Positions 53,564 to 62,728 are shown, numbered from the stretch's first letter. The stretch is DNA of 64,000 bases from an uncultured Paracoccaceae bacterium (GCA_947489705.1 CANLEQ010000002.1:237928-301927), one strand, 5' to 3'. Made by a program: numbers and translations. Notes: generated by a model from the letters alone, not told the origin.

Positions 53564-54550
53564 CTAGACGCGTTCAATGATCCGCTCCCCGAAGAGGCCC
53601 TGCGGGCGGAAGACCAGGAAGACGAGCGCCAGCACGTAGGCGAACCAGTTCTCGGTCGCGCCGCCCACCAGCGGTCCCACCCAGAACTCGAAGAGCTTCT
53701 CGCCCACCCCGATGATGAGGCCGCCGACGATCGCGCCCGGGATCGAGGTGAAGCCGCCCAGCATCAGCACCGGCAGCGCCTTCAAAGCGATCAGCGACAG
53801 CGAGAACTGCACGCCGGACTTGGCGCCCCAGACGATCCCCGCGACCAGCGCCACGAAGCCCGCGATCGACCAGGTGAGCACCCAGATGAAGTTGAGCGAG
53901 ATCCCGACGCTGAGTGCCGCCTGATGGTCGTCGGCCACGGCGCGGAGCGCGCGGCCCTCCTTGGTGTATTGCGAGAACGCCACGAGTGCCGCCACCAGCA
54001 CGATGGCGATGATCGTGGCCGAGATGTCGAGATTGTCGATGAAGAGCCCGTAGCCGAAGGCGTCGAACGTCACCTGGTCGACGAGCGTGTTGATCCCCTG
54101 CGGCAGCCCCACATCGAGCGTCCGGATGTCGGACCCCCACATCATGTCGCCCAGACCTTCGAGGAAATAGGCAAGCCCGATCGTCGCCATGAAGAGGATG
54201 ATGGGCTCCTGCCCCACCAGATGGCGCAGGACCAGCCAGTTCACCACCCAGGCGAAGATCACCATGACGACCACCGTGAGGACGATGGCGAGGATCGCGG
54301 GAACCTGCCAACCGAAGCCGTGGATACCGGTCCCGAAGGTCGCGTTGATCAGATGCTCGAACGGGACCTGACCCTCCATGATCCCCACGAGGGTCAGCGC
54401 CGCGAAGAGCGCCATGACGCCCTGGGCATAGTTGAAGATGCCGCTCGCCTTGAAGATCAGCACGAACCCGAGCGCCACGAGGGCATAGAGCACGCCGGCC
54501 ATCAGGCCGTTGATCGTTACCTCGAGGGCGAAGAGCACTTGATCAGGCAT
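53564..54550 (-). CDS. livH: Branched-chain-type ABC transporter permease (LivH-like)
   Basis: This 328-residue inner-membrane permease starts MPDQVLFALEVTINGLMAGV. It has about eight helices and the LivH motifs IFKASGIFNYAQGVMALFA and YTKEGRALRAVADDHQAALS. It pairs with LivM. The 54551-54620 gap to the small gene holds nothing recognised. Confidence 0.93.
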   Translation of the reverse strand: MPDQVLFALEVTINGLMAGVLYALVALGFVLIFKASGIFNYAQGVMALFAALTLVGIMEGQVPFEHLINATFGTGIHGFGWQVPAILAIVLTVVVMVIFAWVVNWLVLRHLVGQEPIILFMATIGLAYFLEGLGDMMWGSDIRTLDVGLPQGINTLVDQVTFDAFGYGLFIDNLDISATIIAIVLVAALVAFSQYTKEGRALRAVADDHQAALSVGISLNFIWVLTWSIAGFVALVAGIVWGAKSGVQFSLSLIALKALPVLMLGGFTSIPGAIVGGLIIGVGEKLFEFWVGPLVGGATENWFAYVLALVFLVFRPQGLFGERIIERV

Positions 54551-54620
54551 CGCGCCTTCCTTTCCCTGCGGGGACGGACCGGATCAGGCCATGTCGGCGC
54601 GATGCCCGCATCAGATCCCC

Positions 54621-55025
54621 CTATTCATGCTGCGTGCCCGGCGTGCTCGCGTCGCGGCCGGGATTGGGGCCCGTCGCCGCGGGACAGGTGCAGTCGCCCA
54701 GGAGCTCGTTGGCCTTCTCGGACCGCTCGCCGGCCGGCTGCGCCTCGAGCGCGCTGCGCGCCGCGCGCAGGCCCCAGTCGATGTCGCCCTCGACGAAGGC
54801 CGGCTTGTTCTTGTCGCCCGAATGAAAGTCGGTCTGGCGCGCGTCGCGCGATTGCCGGGCGATCCGGCCCAAGGCACTCAGCACGGCCTCGCGTTCGTTG
54901 TCGCGCAGCTCGTCGAGATCCTCGGGGCGGAACTTCGCCACCATCTCGCCCGCCCAGTCGGGCAGGCCCTGGTCGGCTCCGAGCGCGTCGGCGAGGGTCT
55001 TCTTCTGCCATGTCAGATCGGCCAT
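54621..55025 (-). CDS. Conserved small unknown gene inside the ABC operon
   Basis: The 134-residue product begins MADLTWQKKTLADALGADQG, has no membrane segment or signal peptide, and is rich in charged helices. A C-terminal CTCP motif and SEKANELLGD precede a flexible tail. The AAAGGAG site and position between livG and livH show a real gene. I recognise no family. It could be an accessory protein of the transport operon or an unrelated passenger. Confidence 0.72.
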   Translation of the reverse strand: MADLTWQKKTLADALGADQGLPDWAGEMVAKFRPEDLDELRDNEREAVLSALGRIARQSRDARQTDFHSGDKNKPAFVEGDIDWGLRAARSALEAQPAGERSEKANELLGDCTCPAATGPNPGRDASTPGTQHE

Positions 55026-55085
55026 GTCGTATCTCCTTTACGGTTGATACGTGGCCAACGAAGCGGCGGGCGGGGACGATCCATC

Positions 55086-55904
55086 CTAGTCATGCGCCAC
55101 CCCCAGATAGGCGTCGATGACCTCCTGGTTGGTGCGTACCTCGTCGGGCGTGCCGTCGCCGATCTTGCGGCCGTAATCCATCACGACGACCCGGTCGGAA
55201 ATGTCCATCACGACGCCCATATCGTGCTCGATCAGGGCGATCGTGGTGCCGAGCTCGTCGTTCACGTCGAGGATGTAGCGGCTCATGTCCTCCTTCTCCT
55301 CGACATTCATGCCCGCCATCGGCTCGTCGAGCAGCAGCAGGTCGGGCTCGGCGGCCAGTGCGCGGGCGAGCTCCACCCGCTTCTTCAGGCCGTAGGGCAG
55401 ACGGCCCACCGGCGTCTTGCGGATATGCTGGATCTCGAGGAAGTCGATGATCCGCTCGACGCGTTCGCGATTCTCGATCTCCTCGCGCTCGGCGCGGCCC
55501 TTCCAGATCGCCTGGGCCAGCATGCCCGCCTTCATGTCGTTGAGGCGGCCCGTCATGATGTTGTCGAGCACGCTCATCCCGTCGAAGAGCGCGATGTTCT
55601 GGAACGTGCGCGCCACGCCCGACCGCGCCACCTGATAGGGCTTCATCGGCGGCCGCTTCTCGCCGCGGAACCAGACCTCGCCCTCCTGCGGGTGATAGAA
55701 CCCGCTGATCACGTTCAGCATCGACGACTTGCCGGCGCCGTTCGGACCGATGATGGCGCGGATCTCGCCCTCGCGGATGTCGAACGAGATGTCCTTGATC
55801 GCCTCGACGCCGCCGAAGCGCAGGATGATGCCGCGCAGATCGAGGATCACGTCGCCGATCGTGCGGCCGTCGGCGGTGACATGGGCGGCGCGCGTATCCT
55901 TCAT
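55086..55904 (-). CDS. livG: Branched-chain-type ABC transporter ATP-binding protein (LivG-like)
   Basis: This 272-residue ATPase has Walker A GPNGAGKSSMLNVI, the signature LPYGLKKRVELARAL and Walker B DLLLLDEPMAGMNVEEKED. Length and BCA_ABC_TP_C-like tail (TPDEVRTNQEVIDAYLG) fit LivG. The ATG overlaps the ligase stop (ATGA). Confidence 0.93.
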   Translation of the reverse strand: MKDTRAAHVTADGRTIGDVILDLRGIILRFGGVEAIKDISFDIREGEIRAIIGPNGAGKSSMLNVISGFYHPQEGEVWFRGEKRPPMKPYQVARSGVARTFQNIALFDGMSVLDNIMTGRLNDMKAGMLAQAIWKGRAEREEIENRERVERIIDFLEIQHIRKTPVGRLPYGLKKRVELARALAAEPDLLLLDEPMAGMNVEEKEDMSRYILDVNDELGTTIALIEHDMGVVMDISDRVVVMDYGRKIGDGTPDEVRTNQEVIDAYLGVAHD

Positions 55905-57859
55905 TCCGCCGCCTCGCGCACCGGTACGGCGGCCGGCTGCACCTCGGCGTCCTGGATCCTGAGCGTGGCGGTGATGCGCCCCTTGCGCCCGTCCTCGTAG
56001 GTCACTTCGGTCTCGGTATAGACCTCCTCCGCGTCGGAATAGAGGGCGGCGAGAATGTCCTCGAACTTCTCGCCGATGACCTTGCGGCGGACCTTCTGGG
56101 TGCGGGTGAGCTCGCCGTCATCGGCGTCGAGCTGCTTGTGCAGGACGACGAAGCGGTGAATCTGGCAGCCCGACAGCATCGGGTCGGCGGCGATCGAGCG
56201 GTTCACCTCGGCCACGTGGCCGCACATCGTCTCGAGCACGCGGGGATGCTGCGACAGCTCCTGGTACGAGCCATAGCCGATATTGTTGCGCTCGGCCCAG
56301 TTGCCGACCGCGTTGAGGTCGATGTTGAGGAACGCGACGCAGGTCTCGCGGCCCGCGCCGAACACCACCGCCTCGAGGATGTTGGGAAAGAACTTGAGCT
56401 TGTTCTCGACGTATTTGGGCGCGAACATGCCGCCGCCCGCGAGCTTGCCGACATCCTTGGCCCGGTCGATGATCCGGAGATGCCCGGACCCCTTCTCGAA
56501 GAAGCCGGCATCGCCCGTCGCGACCCAGCCATCGGCATCCTTGGTCGAGGCGGTGCTCTCGGGGTTGCGGAAATACTCCACGAAGACGCCCGGCGAGCGG
56601 TAATAGACCTCGCCGTTCTCGGCGATGCGGATCTCGACGCCGGGCGAGGCCACGCCCACCGTATCGGAGCGCACCTCGCTGTCGGGCTGCTGGGTGATGA
56701 AGACGGTGGCCTCGGTCTGGCCGTAGAGCTGCTTGAGGTTGATCCCGAGGCCGCGGTAGAAATCGAAGATCTCGGGCCCGATCGCCTCGCCCGCGGTATA
56801 GCCCACATGGATGCGCGAGAACCCGAGCGTGTTCTTGAGCGGCCCGTAGACCATCGCCTCGCCAAGCCTGTATTTCCATCTGTCGACGGCGCTCACCTCC
56901 CGGCCGTCGAGAATGGCGGGCCCGACGCGCTGTGCATGGGCCATGAAATGGTGGAAGAGCGCCTTTTTCAGGCGGGTCGCGTCCTCCATCCGGATCATCA
57001 CGTTGGTGAGCTGCGTCTCGAACACCCGCGGCGGCGCGAAGTAATAGGTCGGGCCGATCTCGCGCAGATCCGCCATCAGCGTGTCGGGGCTTTCGGGGCA
57101 GTTGACGCAGAACCCGGTCCAGTAGGCCTGCCCGACGGAAAAGATGAAATCGCCGACCCAGGCCATCGGCAGATAGGCCACCACGTCCTCGCGATCGGTC
57201 AGGCGATCGAATTCCGACGACGCCTTCGCCGTCTGGATGATGTTGTAGTTCGACAGCACGACCCCCTTGGGCCGCCCCGTCGTGCCGGACGTGTAGAGCA
57301 TCACGCAGACGTCATCGAGGCCGAGCGCATCGGTCCGCTCGCGCAGCTCGGCTCCCAGCCGCTCGCGGGCGGCGCGGCCGGTCTCCTGCACCTCCGTATA
57401 GGCCGTGAGCCCGGCATGGTCGTATTTCCTGAGGCCCCGCGGATCGAGATAGATTACATGCCGCAAGGCCGACGCGTCGCCCGCCGCATCGCGCAGCTTG
57501 TCGACCTGTTCCTGATCGCCGGCGATCGCCATCACCGCGCCGCAATGGTCGAGCTGATAGGCGATTTCCTCGACGGCCGCGTCCTGATAGATCGGCACCG
57601 GGATCGCGCCCGCGCGCTGGATCGCGACCATCGCCCAGTAGAGCGCGGGCCGGTTGCGGCCCGAGATCACGACATGCTCGCCAACCTCGAGCCCGAGATC
57701 CAGAAGCCCGAGCGCCAGCGCCTCGACCTCACCGGCGATCTCGGCCCAGGTCCAGCTCTGCCAGATCCCGTATTCCTTCTCCCGGTTGGCCGGTCGCGAT
57801 CCGCGATCGCGCGCGTTGCGCGCCAGAAGCGCGGGTATGGAGACAGGCGCCTCGCTCAC
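55901..57859 (-). CDS. Long-chain-type AMP-dependent acyl-CoA ligase
   Basis: This 652-residue ligase has the P-loop LYTSGTTGRPKGVVLSNY, the GYTAGEAIGPEIFDFYRG and QLYGQTEATVF motifs and DGWVATGDAGFFE. Its length and internal insert are like FadD15/bubblegum-type long-chain ligases. GTG at 57859 follows GGGAGGAC. It leads the whole ABC operon and probably activates the imported acid. Substrate unknown; chain length not readable. Confidence 0.9.
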   Translation of the reverse strand: MSEAPVSIPALLARNARDRGSRPANREKEYGIWQSWTWAEIAGEVEALALGLLDLGLEVGEHVVISGRNRPALYWAMVAIQRAGAIPVPIYQDAAVEEIAYQLDHCGAVMAIAGDQEQVDKLRDAAGDASALRHVIYLDPRGLRKYDHAGLTAYTEVQETGRAARERLGAELRERTDALGLDDVCVMLYTSGTTGRPKGVVLSNYNIIQTAKASSEFDRLTDREDVVAYLPMAWVGDFIFSVGQAYWTGFCVNCPESPDTLMADLREIGPTYYFAPPRVFETQLTNVMIRMEDATRLKKALFHHFMAHAQRVGPAILDGREVSAVDRWKYRLGEAMVYGPLKNTLGFSRIHVGYTAGEAIGPEIFDFYRGLGINLKQLYGQTEATVFITQQPDSEVRSDTVGVASPGVEIRIAENGEVYYRSPGVFVEYFRNPESTASTKDADGWVATGDAGFFEKGSGHLRIIDRAKDVGKLAGGGMFAPKYVENKLKFFPNILEAVVFGAGRETCVAFLNIDLNAVGNWAERNNIGYGSYQELSQHPRVLETMCGHVAEVNRSIAADPMLSGCQIHRFVVLHKQLDADDGELTRTQKVRRKVIGEKFEDILAALYSDAEEVYTETEVTYEDGRKGRITATLRIQDAEVQPAAVPVREAAE

Positions 57860-57976
57860 GGAATGTCCTCCCTGACCGCCTCCCCGCGGTCGTCTAGAAT
57901 GACAGCGTGCCAGATTATGGGAACGGGTCAATAGCCGCTCTGTGCCCGCGACACCGGAACGCGCGGTTCCCCCACG

Positions 57977-58003
57977 AAAAAGGGCGGCACCGAAGTGCCG
58001 CCC
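57977..58003 (-). terminator. UUCG-loop terminator of the DUF481 gene
   Basis: On the minus strand GGGCGGCAC pairs perfectly with GTGCCGCCC around TTCG, a very stable tetraloop, and is followed by five T residues. It lies 28 bases after the DUF481 stop and is a textbook Rho-independent terminator. Confidence 0.9.
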
Positions 58004-58030
58004 CTCTTCAACCGGTCCCTTTTGGAGGGA

Positions 58031-58951
58031 TCAGTTCAGGCTGTAGACCAGCGAGACGCCGAACAGGTGCTCGGTGCTCTTGTTACCCGGCGCGGGGTCG
58101 GTGTGGTACTCGGTCAGCAGCGACGTGCGCAGCGCGAGCGCATCGCTCATCGACACGTTCAGGGCCAGGTCGTTGTAGAGGACCGTGTCCGAGTCGGACC
58201 AGATCACGTCGGTATCGTTGGTCACGCCGACGGTCTCGTTGATGCGCTGGTAGTAGTCCGACGAGATCGCGATCGCGAATTCCTCGATATCGTCGCCGTC
58301 ACCGTTGGGATCGCTGATGACGTTGCCGATTTCGCGGAAGCTCGCGAAACGGTAGCCCGGACCGGCCTGGACCGACCATTGCTGATCGGGCGTGTTGAGG
58401 ACGCGGTAACCGGCACCGAGACCGAGGAACGCGTCGTTCTCGCGCTCGAAGGTATCGCGATCGTCGTCGTCGTCGTCGACATTGCCTTCATAGGTCCCCT
58501 GCAGCATGGCGAAGCCATAGAGCACATCGCTGAAGTCGCGGGTGTACTGGAAGCTGTAGAGCAGGTCGTCCTGGTCCGTCTCACCATCCGATTCGGCGTA
58601 ACGGTAGTTCAGGCCGAGGTCGAAGCCGTTTACGCCCGCGACATAGGTGAAGTTGGCGCCGACGCCGAGATCGGTCGTCTCGTCGTTGTCGGCCTGCGAC
58701 GAACCGGTGCCGGCGAAGGCACGCAGCGACACGGAGCCGGTGAAGCCGTCGGGACGGCCTTCGTTTCCGAGGCGGAAGGTTTCACGCTCGAAATCGTCTT
58801 CGATGTCGTCGGCCAGGTCTTCGTTGGCTTCCTCGACGGCACTGTCACCGATCAGCCCGGTATTGTTGAAGGTGTTGGTCTGCGCATATGCCGACCCGGC
58901 GAGCAAGCTCATGACCACCGCGGCGGTGAAAATGGATGCACTGTCTTTCAT
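58031..58951 (-). CDS. DUF481 outer-membrane beta-barrel protein
   Basis: This 306-residue protein has a signal peptide (about 1-23, ending AYA). An acidic stretch (EEANEDLADDIEDDFERET) precedes beta strands such as GFDLGLNYRYAESDGE and ending FGVSLVYSLN. A terminal aromatic-plus-Asn end is common in such barrels. It resembles the salt-induced YdiY-type DUF481 proteins. An own promoter (58952-59308) and a strong terminator make it monocistronic. Confidence 0.85.
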   Translation of the reverse strand: MKDSASIFTAAVVMSLLAGSAYAQTNTFNNTGLIGDSAVEEANEDLADDIEDDFERETFRLGNEGRPDGFTGSVSLRAFAGTGSSQADNDETTDLGVGANFTYVAGVNGFDLGLNYRYAESDGETDQDDLLYSFQYTRDFSDVLYGFAMLQGTYEGNVDDDDDDRDTFERENDAFLGLGAGYRVLNTPDQQWSVQAGPGYRFASFREIGNVISDPNGDGDDIEEFAIAISSDYYQRINETVGVTNDTDVIWSDSDTVLYNDLALNVSMSDALALRTSLLTEYHTDPAPGNKSTEHLFGVSLVYSLN

Positions 58952-59308
58952 CGGAATCTCCTAATTTGTCCGGTCAGCGACAACCGATGCCGCTTTCCAC
59001 GTTCCGATAGCGCCAAGGACGCGGTGTTGTTCAGCCGGAAAGCGAAGAAAGATGACGATCTTTGCATGTCTGTCATTTTCGCAACGCTCACAAAATCGTT
59101 ACAATCGGAAAGCCCTTTATTAACGGATGGCAAGCGGATTTTCGCCGGGCATTTCAAAGAAATTTTGCGCGGGGCTTGATACCGGCGATCAGCCGTCGGT
59201 TGCGAAATTCGAAAACGACTCATCCCGTTCCGACTCACCGCCGCCCCCTGCCGGGAGGGTTTGCGCCGCCCTGCGAAACTCGCTACCCGGCAGGAAAAGG
59301 AGACATCC
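58952..59308. other. Non-coding divergent region between DUF481 and phosphatase
   Basis: This is the only intergenic stretch over 300 bases. It is less GC-rich than the coding DNA and is the probable promoter region of both genes. An 8-base inverted repeat, CTGCCGGG (59248-59255) and CCCGGCAG (59286-59293), closes just before the AAAAGGAG site of the phosphatase. No RNA gene or protein-coding frame was recognised. Confidence 0.6.
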
Positions 59309-59950
59309 ATGGGTGAAATCGTTCTGGTGCGCCACGGGCAGGCAAATTCCCATGCCGACAACGAGGTCGATTACGACCGGCTGAGCGATTTGGGGCATGT
59401 TCAGGCGCGCTGGCTCGGCGAGTGGTTCCGGCAACAGGGCATGACGTTCGATCACGTCCTGTGCGGCACGCTCCGCCGGCATGTCGAGACCGCCCGCGCC
59501 ATGGAACTCGACCCGGTCCGCGACAGCCGCCTGAACGAGATGGACTATTTCAACCTGGGCCAGGCCCTGAGCGAGACGCATGGCGTGCCGATGCCCGATG
59601 CGGATGGCTTTCCCGAGCACATGCCGCAGGTGATGCGCGCCTGGCATGCCGCCGAGATCCAGGGCGACGAGAGCTTTGCCGCGTTCGAGGCGCGGATCGT
59701 CGACATCCTGACCGAGGCCGCGACCGAGGGGCGGCGCACGCTCTGCGTCACCTCCGCCGGGGTGATCGGCATGGCGCTGCGTCATGTCCTCGATCTCGAT
59801 CCGCATCGGCTGTCGATGGTTCTCCTGCCGATCCGCAACACCTCGGTCCACCAGTTTCATATCCGACGCGACCAGATGATCATGTCGGGCTTCAACGCGG
59901 TGCCGCATCTGGAACGGGCGGACCGCAAGCACGCTCTCACCCATTACTGA
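59309..59950 (+). CDS. Histidine phosphatase family protein
   Basis: This 213-residue phosphoglycerate-mutase-like enzyme has the LVRHGQANSHAD (catalytic RHG) motif and CGTLRRHVETA arginine loop. The second catalytic His position (usually HG in VTSHG) reads CVTSAGVIG, so the general His is replaced. The conserved Glu region is RLNEMDYF. It may be a weak or inactive phosphatase. AAAAGGAGAC precedes the ATG. Confidence 0.85.
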   Translation: MGEIVLVRHGQANSHADNEVDYDRLSDLGHVQARWLGEWFRQQGMTFDHVLCGTLRRHVETARAMELDPVRDSRLNEMDYFNLGQALSETHGVPMPDADGFPEHMPQVMRAWHAAEIQGDESFAAFEARIVDILTEAATEGRRTLCVTSAGVIGMALRHVLDLDPHRLSMVLLPIRNTSVHQFHIRRDQMIMSGFNAVPHLERADRKHALTHY

Positions 59951-59963
59951 CAGGGAACGGTCG

Positions 59964-61010
59964 ATGACGCATCTGTGGGTCCGCGCGGAGACGCGCCCGA
60001 ACGAAGCGCGGGTGGGCATCACCCCCGACGGTGTGGCCCTGCTGCGCGACCGTGGCTTCCGCGTCACGGTCGAGGAAAGTCCGCAGCGCGCGCTGCCGAT
60101 CCACGGCTACCGCGATGCCGGCGCCGAGATCGCGCCCGCGGGCGCCTGGCGCGAGGCCCCGCTGGACGCGATCGTCTTCGGGCTGAAGGACCTGCCCAAC
60201 GACGGCACGCCGCTCGCCCATCGCCACATCATGTTCGGCCACGCCTACAAGGGACAGGCCGAGGGCGCGCGATTGCTGGAACGGTTCGCCGCGGGGGGCG
60301 GAACGCTCTACGACCTGGAATATCTCGTGGATGGCGACGGCCGCCGCCTCGCGGCCTTCGGCTATTGGGCGGGCTTCGCGGGGGCGGCGATGTCGCTGAT
60401 CGCCTGGGCCGCGCAGCAGACAGGCCGCCCCTGCCCGCCGGCGCGCACCTTTGCGGATGCCCGTGCGCTTGCCGACGAGGTCAAGGCGCGGATCTCCCCG
60501 CTCGGGACCTTTCCGACCGTCCTCGTGATCGGCGCCCGCGGCCGGACGGGCGGCGGTGCGGCGGATCTCTGCGTCGCCGCGAATGCCCCGGTGACGCGGT
60601 GGGACCTGCGCGAGACGGCGCATGGCGGGCCGTTCCCCCAGATCATGGCGCATCACCTCCTGCTCAACTGCATCCTGGCCGGGCCCGATACGCCGACCTT
60701 CGTGCCTGCGGACGCGGCGCGACAGCCGCGCCGCCTGACCGTGATCGGCGATATCGCCTGCGATCCCGGCACGGACATCTCGCCGATCAAGGTCTATGAC
60801 CGCGCGACGAGCTGGGACGCCCCGATCCTGCGCGTGCATGAAAGCCCGCCGCTCGACGTGATGGCGATCGACAACCTGCCCTCGATGCTGCCGATCGAGG
60901 CATCGGTGGATTTCGCGGCGCAGCTGCTGCCGACGCTCTTCACGCTCGATCGGATCGACGAGGATGTCTGGGGCCGCGCCGAAGCGACGTTCCGGGCGCA
61001 CCGGCCCTGA
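59964..61010 (+). CDS. Saccharopine dehydrogenase-like (lysine-forming) protein
   Basis: This 348-residue protein of the AlaDH/PNT-C family resembles LYS1-type saccharopine dehydrogenase, which interconverts saccharopine with lysine and 2-oxoglutarate. N-terminal LWVRAETRPNEARVGITPDG, the ribose-binding VLVIGARGRTGGGAADLC and the C-terminal RATSWDAPILRVHESPPL are visible. It lies 13 bases after the phosphatase stop, so co-transcription is likely. Confidence 0.87.
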   Translation: MTHLWVRAETRPNEARVGITPDGVALLRDRGFRVTVEESPQRALPIHGYRDAGAEIAPAGAWREAPLDAIVFGLKDLPNDGTPLAHRHIMFGHAYKGQAEGARLLERFAAGGGTLYDLEYLVDGDGRRLAAFGYWAGFAGAAMSLIAWAAQQTGRPCPPARTFADARALADEVKARISPLGTFPTVLVIGARGRTGGGAADLCVAANAPVTRWDLRETAHGGPFPQIMAHHLLLNCILAGPDTPTFVPADAARQPRRLTVIGDIACDPGTDISPIKVYDRATSWDAPILRVHESPPLDVMAIDNLPSMLPIEASVDFAAQLLPTLFTLDRIDEDVWGRAEATFRAHRP

Positions 61011-61028
61011 TCCGACCGGCCGGTGGCG

Positions 61029-61395
61029 TCAGCCGAAGATCCGGTAATGATCGCATCCGGCGGGAAATTTCCGAGCCGTCGCGCGCGACCAAACAGGGCA
61101 CGACCTGCCCCCGCACGCGCGCGGCGCCGGTCAGTTTGACGCCGAACATCCGCGTGACCTGTTCGGCGTTCCAGGCCTACTGGCCGCCGCGCGGGCCACG
61201 TCGCGATCGTCGTTACGTCGCAGCGCAGAAGCGTGCTCACGCCGGGTCGCCCGTCGCGAAATCCGCCAGGCGTTCCGCGTTTCGCGCCGAAAGGATCACC
61301 TGCTTGCCCGCACCGCTCGACTTGCGTGCCAGTTCCCGCCCCAGCCATTCGGAGGCTCCGACGATCCAGTAGCGCCTGTTCTGCCACGTTCTCAT
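61029..61395 (-). pseudogene. SDR-family gene remnant (internal deletion, frameshifts)
   Basis: An intact N-terminus (MRTWQNRRYWIVGASEWLG, start 61395) stops after 52 residues (TGA at 61237-61239). A second frame near 61173-61110 reads WNAEQVTRMFGVKLTGAARV, the middle part of the same SDR family. A third frame ends HYRIFG (stop 61029-61031), the usual C-terminus. Only 367 bases remain of about 720. It overlaps the DUF3833 stop (ATGA), as in the intact operon. Confidence 0.85.
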
Positions 61396-61955
61396 GGCGT
61401 GTCGTCCCGGCGGATCGTGGCGACGAGCTCGGCCACCATCACGCCGAACCGCCGGAATTGCGACCGATTGATGATCGTGCCGCTCTCGCAAAGATACATC
61501 CAGTCCACCACGTCGAGCTTGTGACTGCCCGCCTCGGGCGGAAGGATGATGCGGTAAGCCAGCCGCACGCTCGGGCCGCAGACCTGGCCGGCGCCACGCC
61601 CGACGATGTCGTCGGCATCGGCCGTGAAGTTCCGCGCGTCGTCGAGATGCAATTGCCAGGCGCGCGATTGCCGCGTGCCGCTGTCGTAGACGAAATTTTC
61701 GTGGAGCGTGCCCCTGTCGCCGTCCCATTCGCCGTGCATCGTGGCGCGAAACCGGGCCGTCACACGCCCCGTCGGTCCATAGATCACGCCATCGCAGGTC
61801 AGCCGTCCGTTCAGATGCCGCGCAAGCTCGAAGGTCGGCCCGAGCCCCTCGTACTCTCCGGGTCTTTGGCCCGCGAAGCTGAGAAAGCGCAGGCGTATCG
61901 CAACGAGGCCCAGGACGATCACGGCAAAAACCGATATGTATACGAATATGTCCAC
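61392..61955 (-). CDS. DUF3833 family protein
   Basis: This 187-residue protein has one N-terminal helix (DIFVYISVFAVIVLGLVAI) followed by the DUF3833 blocks LARHLNGRLTCDGVIYGPTG, ADDIVGRGAGQVCG, KLDVVDWMYLCESG and INRSQFRRFGVMVAELVATI. The GTG at 61955 has a CAGGGACGAG site; an upstream GTG at 61994 is possible. It is the only apparently intact gene of a decayed operon, so it may also be without function. Confidence 0.8.
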   Translation of the reverse strand: MDIFVYISVFAVIVLGLVAIRLRFLSFAGQRPGEYEGLGPTFELARHLNGRLTCDGVIYGPTGRVTARFRATMHGEWDGDRGTLHENFVYDSGTRQSRAWQLHLDDARNFTADADDIVGRGAGQVCGPSVRLAYRIILPPEAGSHKLDVVDWMYLCESGTIINRSQFRRFGVMVAELVATIRRDDTP

Positions 61956-62090
61956 AACTCGTCCCTGATCAAAAATGGTGGAATACGTTTCCACGTGCCG
62001 ACATCGTACCGGCCTTGCCGCCGTCCTCCATCAGCGGGTCCCCGGGGCGCTTTGTTCCATCCCTCCTCGTCACGCGTGTCGAATTTTGCG

Positions 62091-62222
62091 TCAACGGCTG
62101 AAATCCCGGTCGGGCGGATGCGGGCGGCCGCGACAGCCCGCCCCCCTCCACCAGAGCTTCACCGCATGCCAGTGGATCAGTGCCCCAGCGGGCGGTGCGC
62201 GCCGCGATATGGTCGAGCCCTG
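62091..62222 (-). pseudogene. DUF1365-like gene remnant, C-terminus
   Basis: On the minus strand one frame reads LIHWHAVKLWWRGAG then RPHPPDRDFSR and stops at 62091-62093. This matches the typical DUF1365 end (IHWEALRLWLKGA...). The rest of the gene is gone; the fragment abuts the stop of the FAD oxidoreductase remnant. Recognised from memory of the family. Confidence 0.65.
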
Positions 62223-62728
62223 TCACTCGGCGGCCATCGCGAGTACGCGCCGCGCCATGGCGTCGACCACATCGCGCGCGCTGGCGAAGCCGTCCTCTTG
62301 GAACCCGTTGCGCATCCAGGCGCCGCAGAACCAGGTCCGTGCGCGCCGTCGAGGCGACGCAATTCCTCCCGCGCCGAGAGAGCTGCGAGATCGAAGACCG
62401 GATGGCGAAACGTCCCCTCGTCATGGACCAGAGCCGGATCGAGCCCGTGCGATCCGTTGCGGGTCACGAATAGCGGATCGTCCTTCGGGATCGGCTGGGG
62501 CGAGTTCATCCAGTAAATGACATATTCGACCGACCCGCCCGCGACGGTGTACCACTGCCCGAATAAGCGAGAAGGGCGTGGTTCTCGAAGAACCGCACCA
62601 GCGTCTCGGCCGGAAAATCGAGAACCGCAGCACAGGGCGTGGACCAGATCGCGCCCGAGAACGGCAGCAGGTATTGGTCGCGAAACCACGGCCCCATGCC
62701 CAGCGCCGCGAGCAGATCGCCGATCGAC
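62223..62728 (-). pseudogene. FAD-dependent amine-oxidase-like gene remnant
   Basis: Pieces in different frames read LLAALGMGPWFRDQYLLPFS...IWSTP...FPAETLVRFFENHALL, then QWYTVAGGSVEYV joined directly to IYWMNSPQPIPKDDPLFV, then FRHPVFDLAAL, and finally RTWFCGAWMRNGFQEDGF to the stop at 62223-62225. The N-terminal FAD motif is missing, about 200 internal residues are deleted after SVEYV, and at least two frameshifts are present. An IS3 remnant cuts it at about 62728. Confidence 0.85.

Noticed and set aside
59248..59293. Riboswitch or RNA thermometer before the phosphatase
   Set aside because: Only one 8-base inverted repeat with a 30-base loop is seen; no known riboswitch core was recognised.
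61995..62090. Start of a cyclopropane-fatty-acid synthase gene after a GAGGAGGG site
   Set aside because: The frame closes after a few codons and no synthase-like residues are visible.
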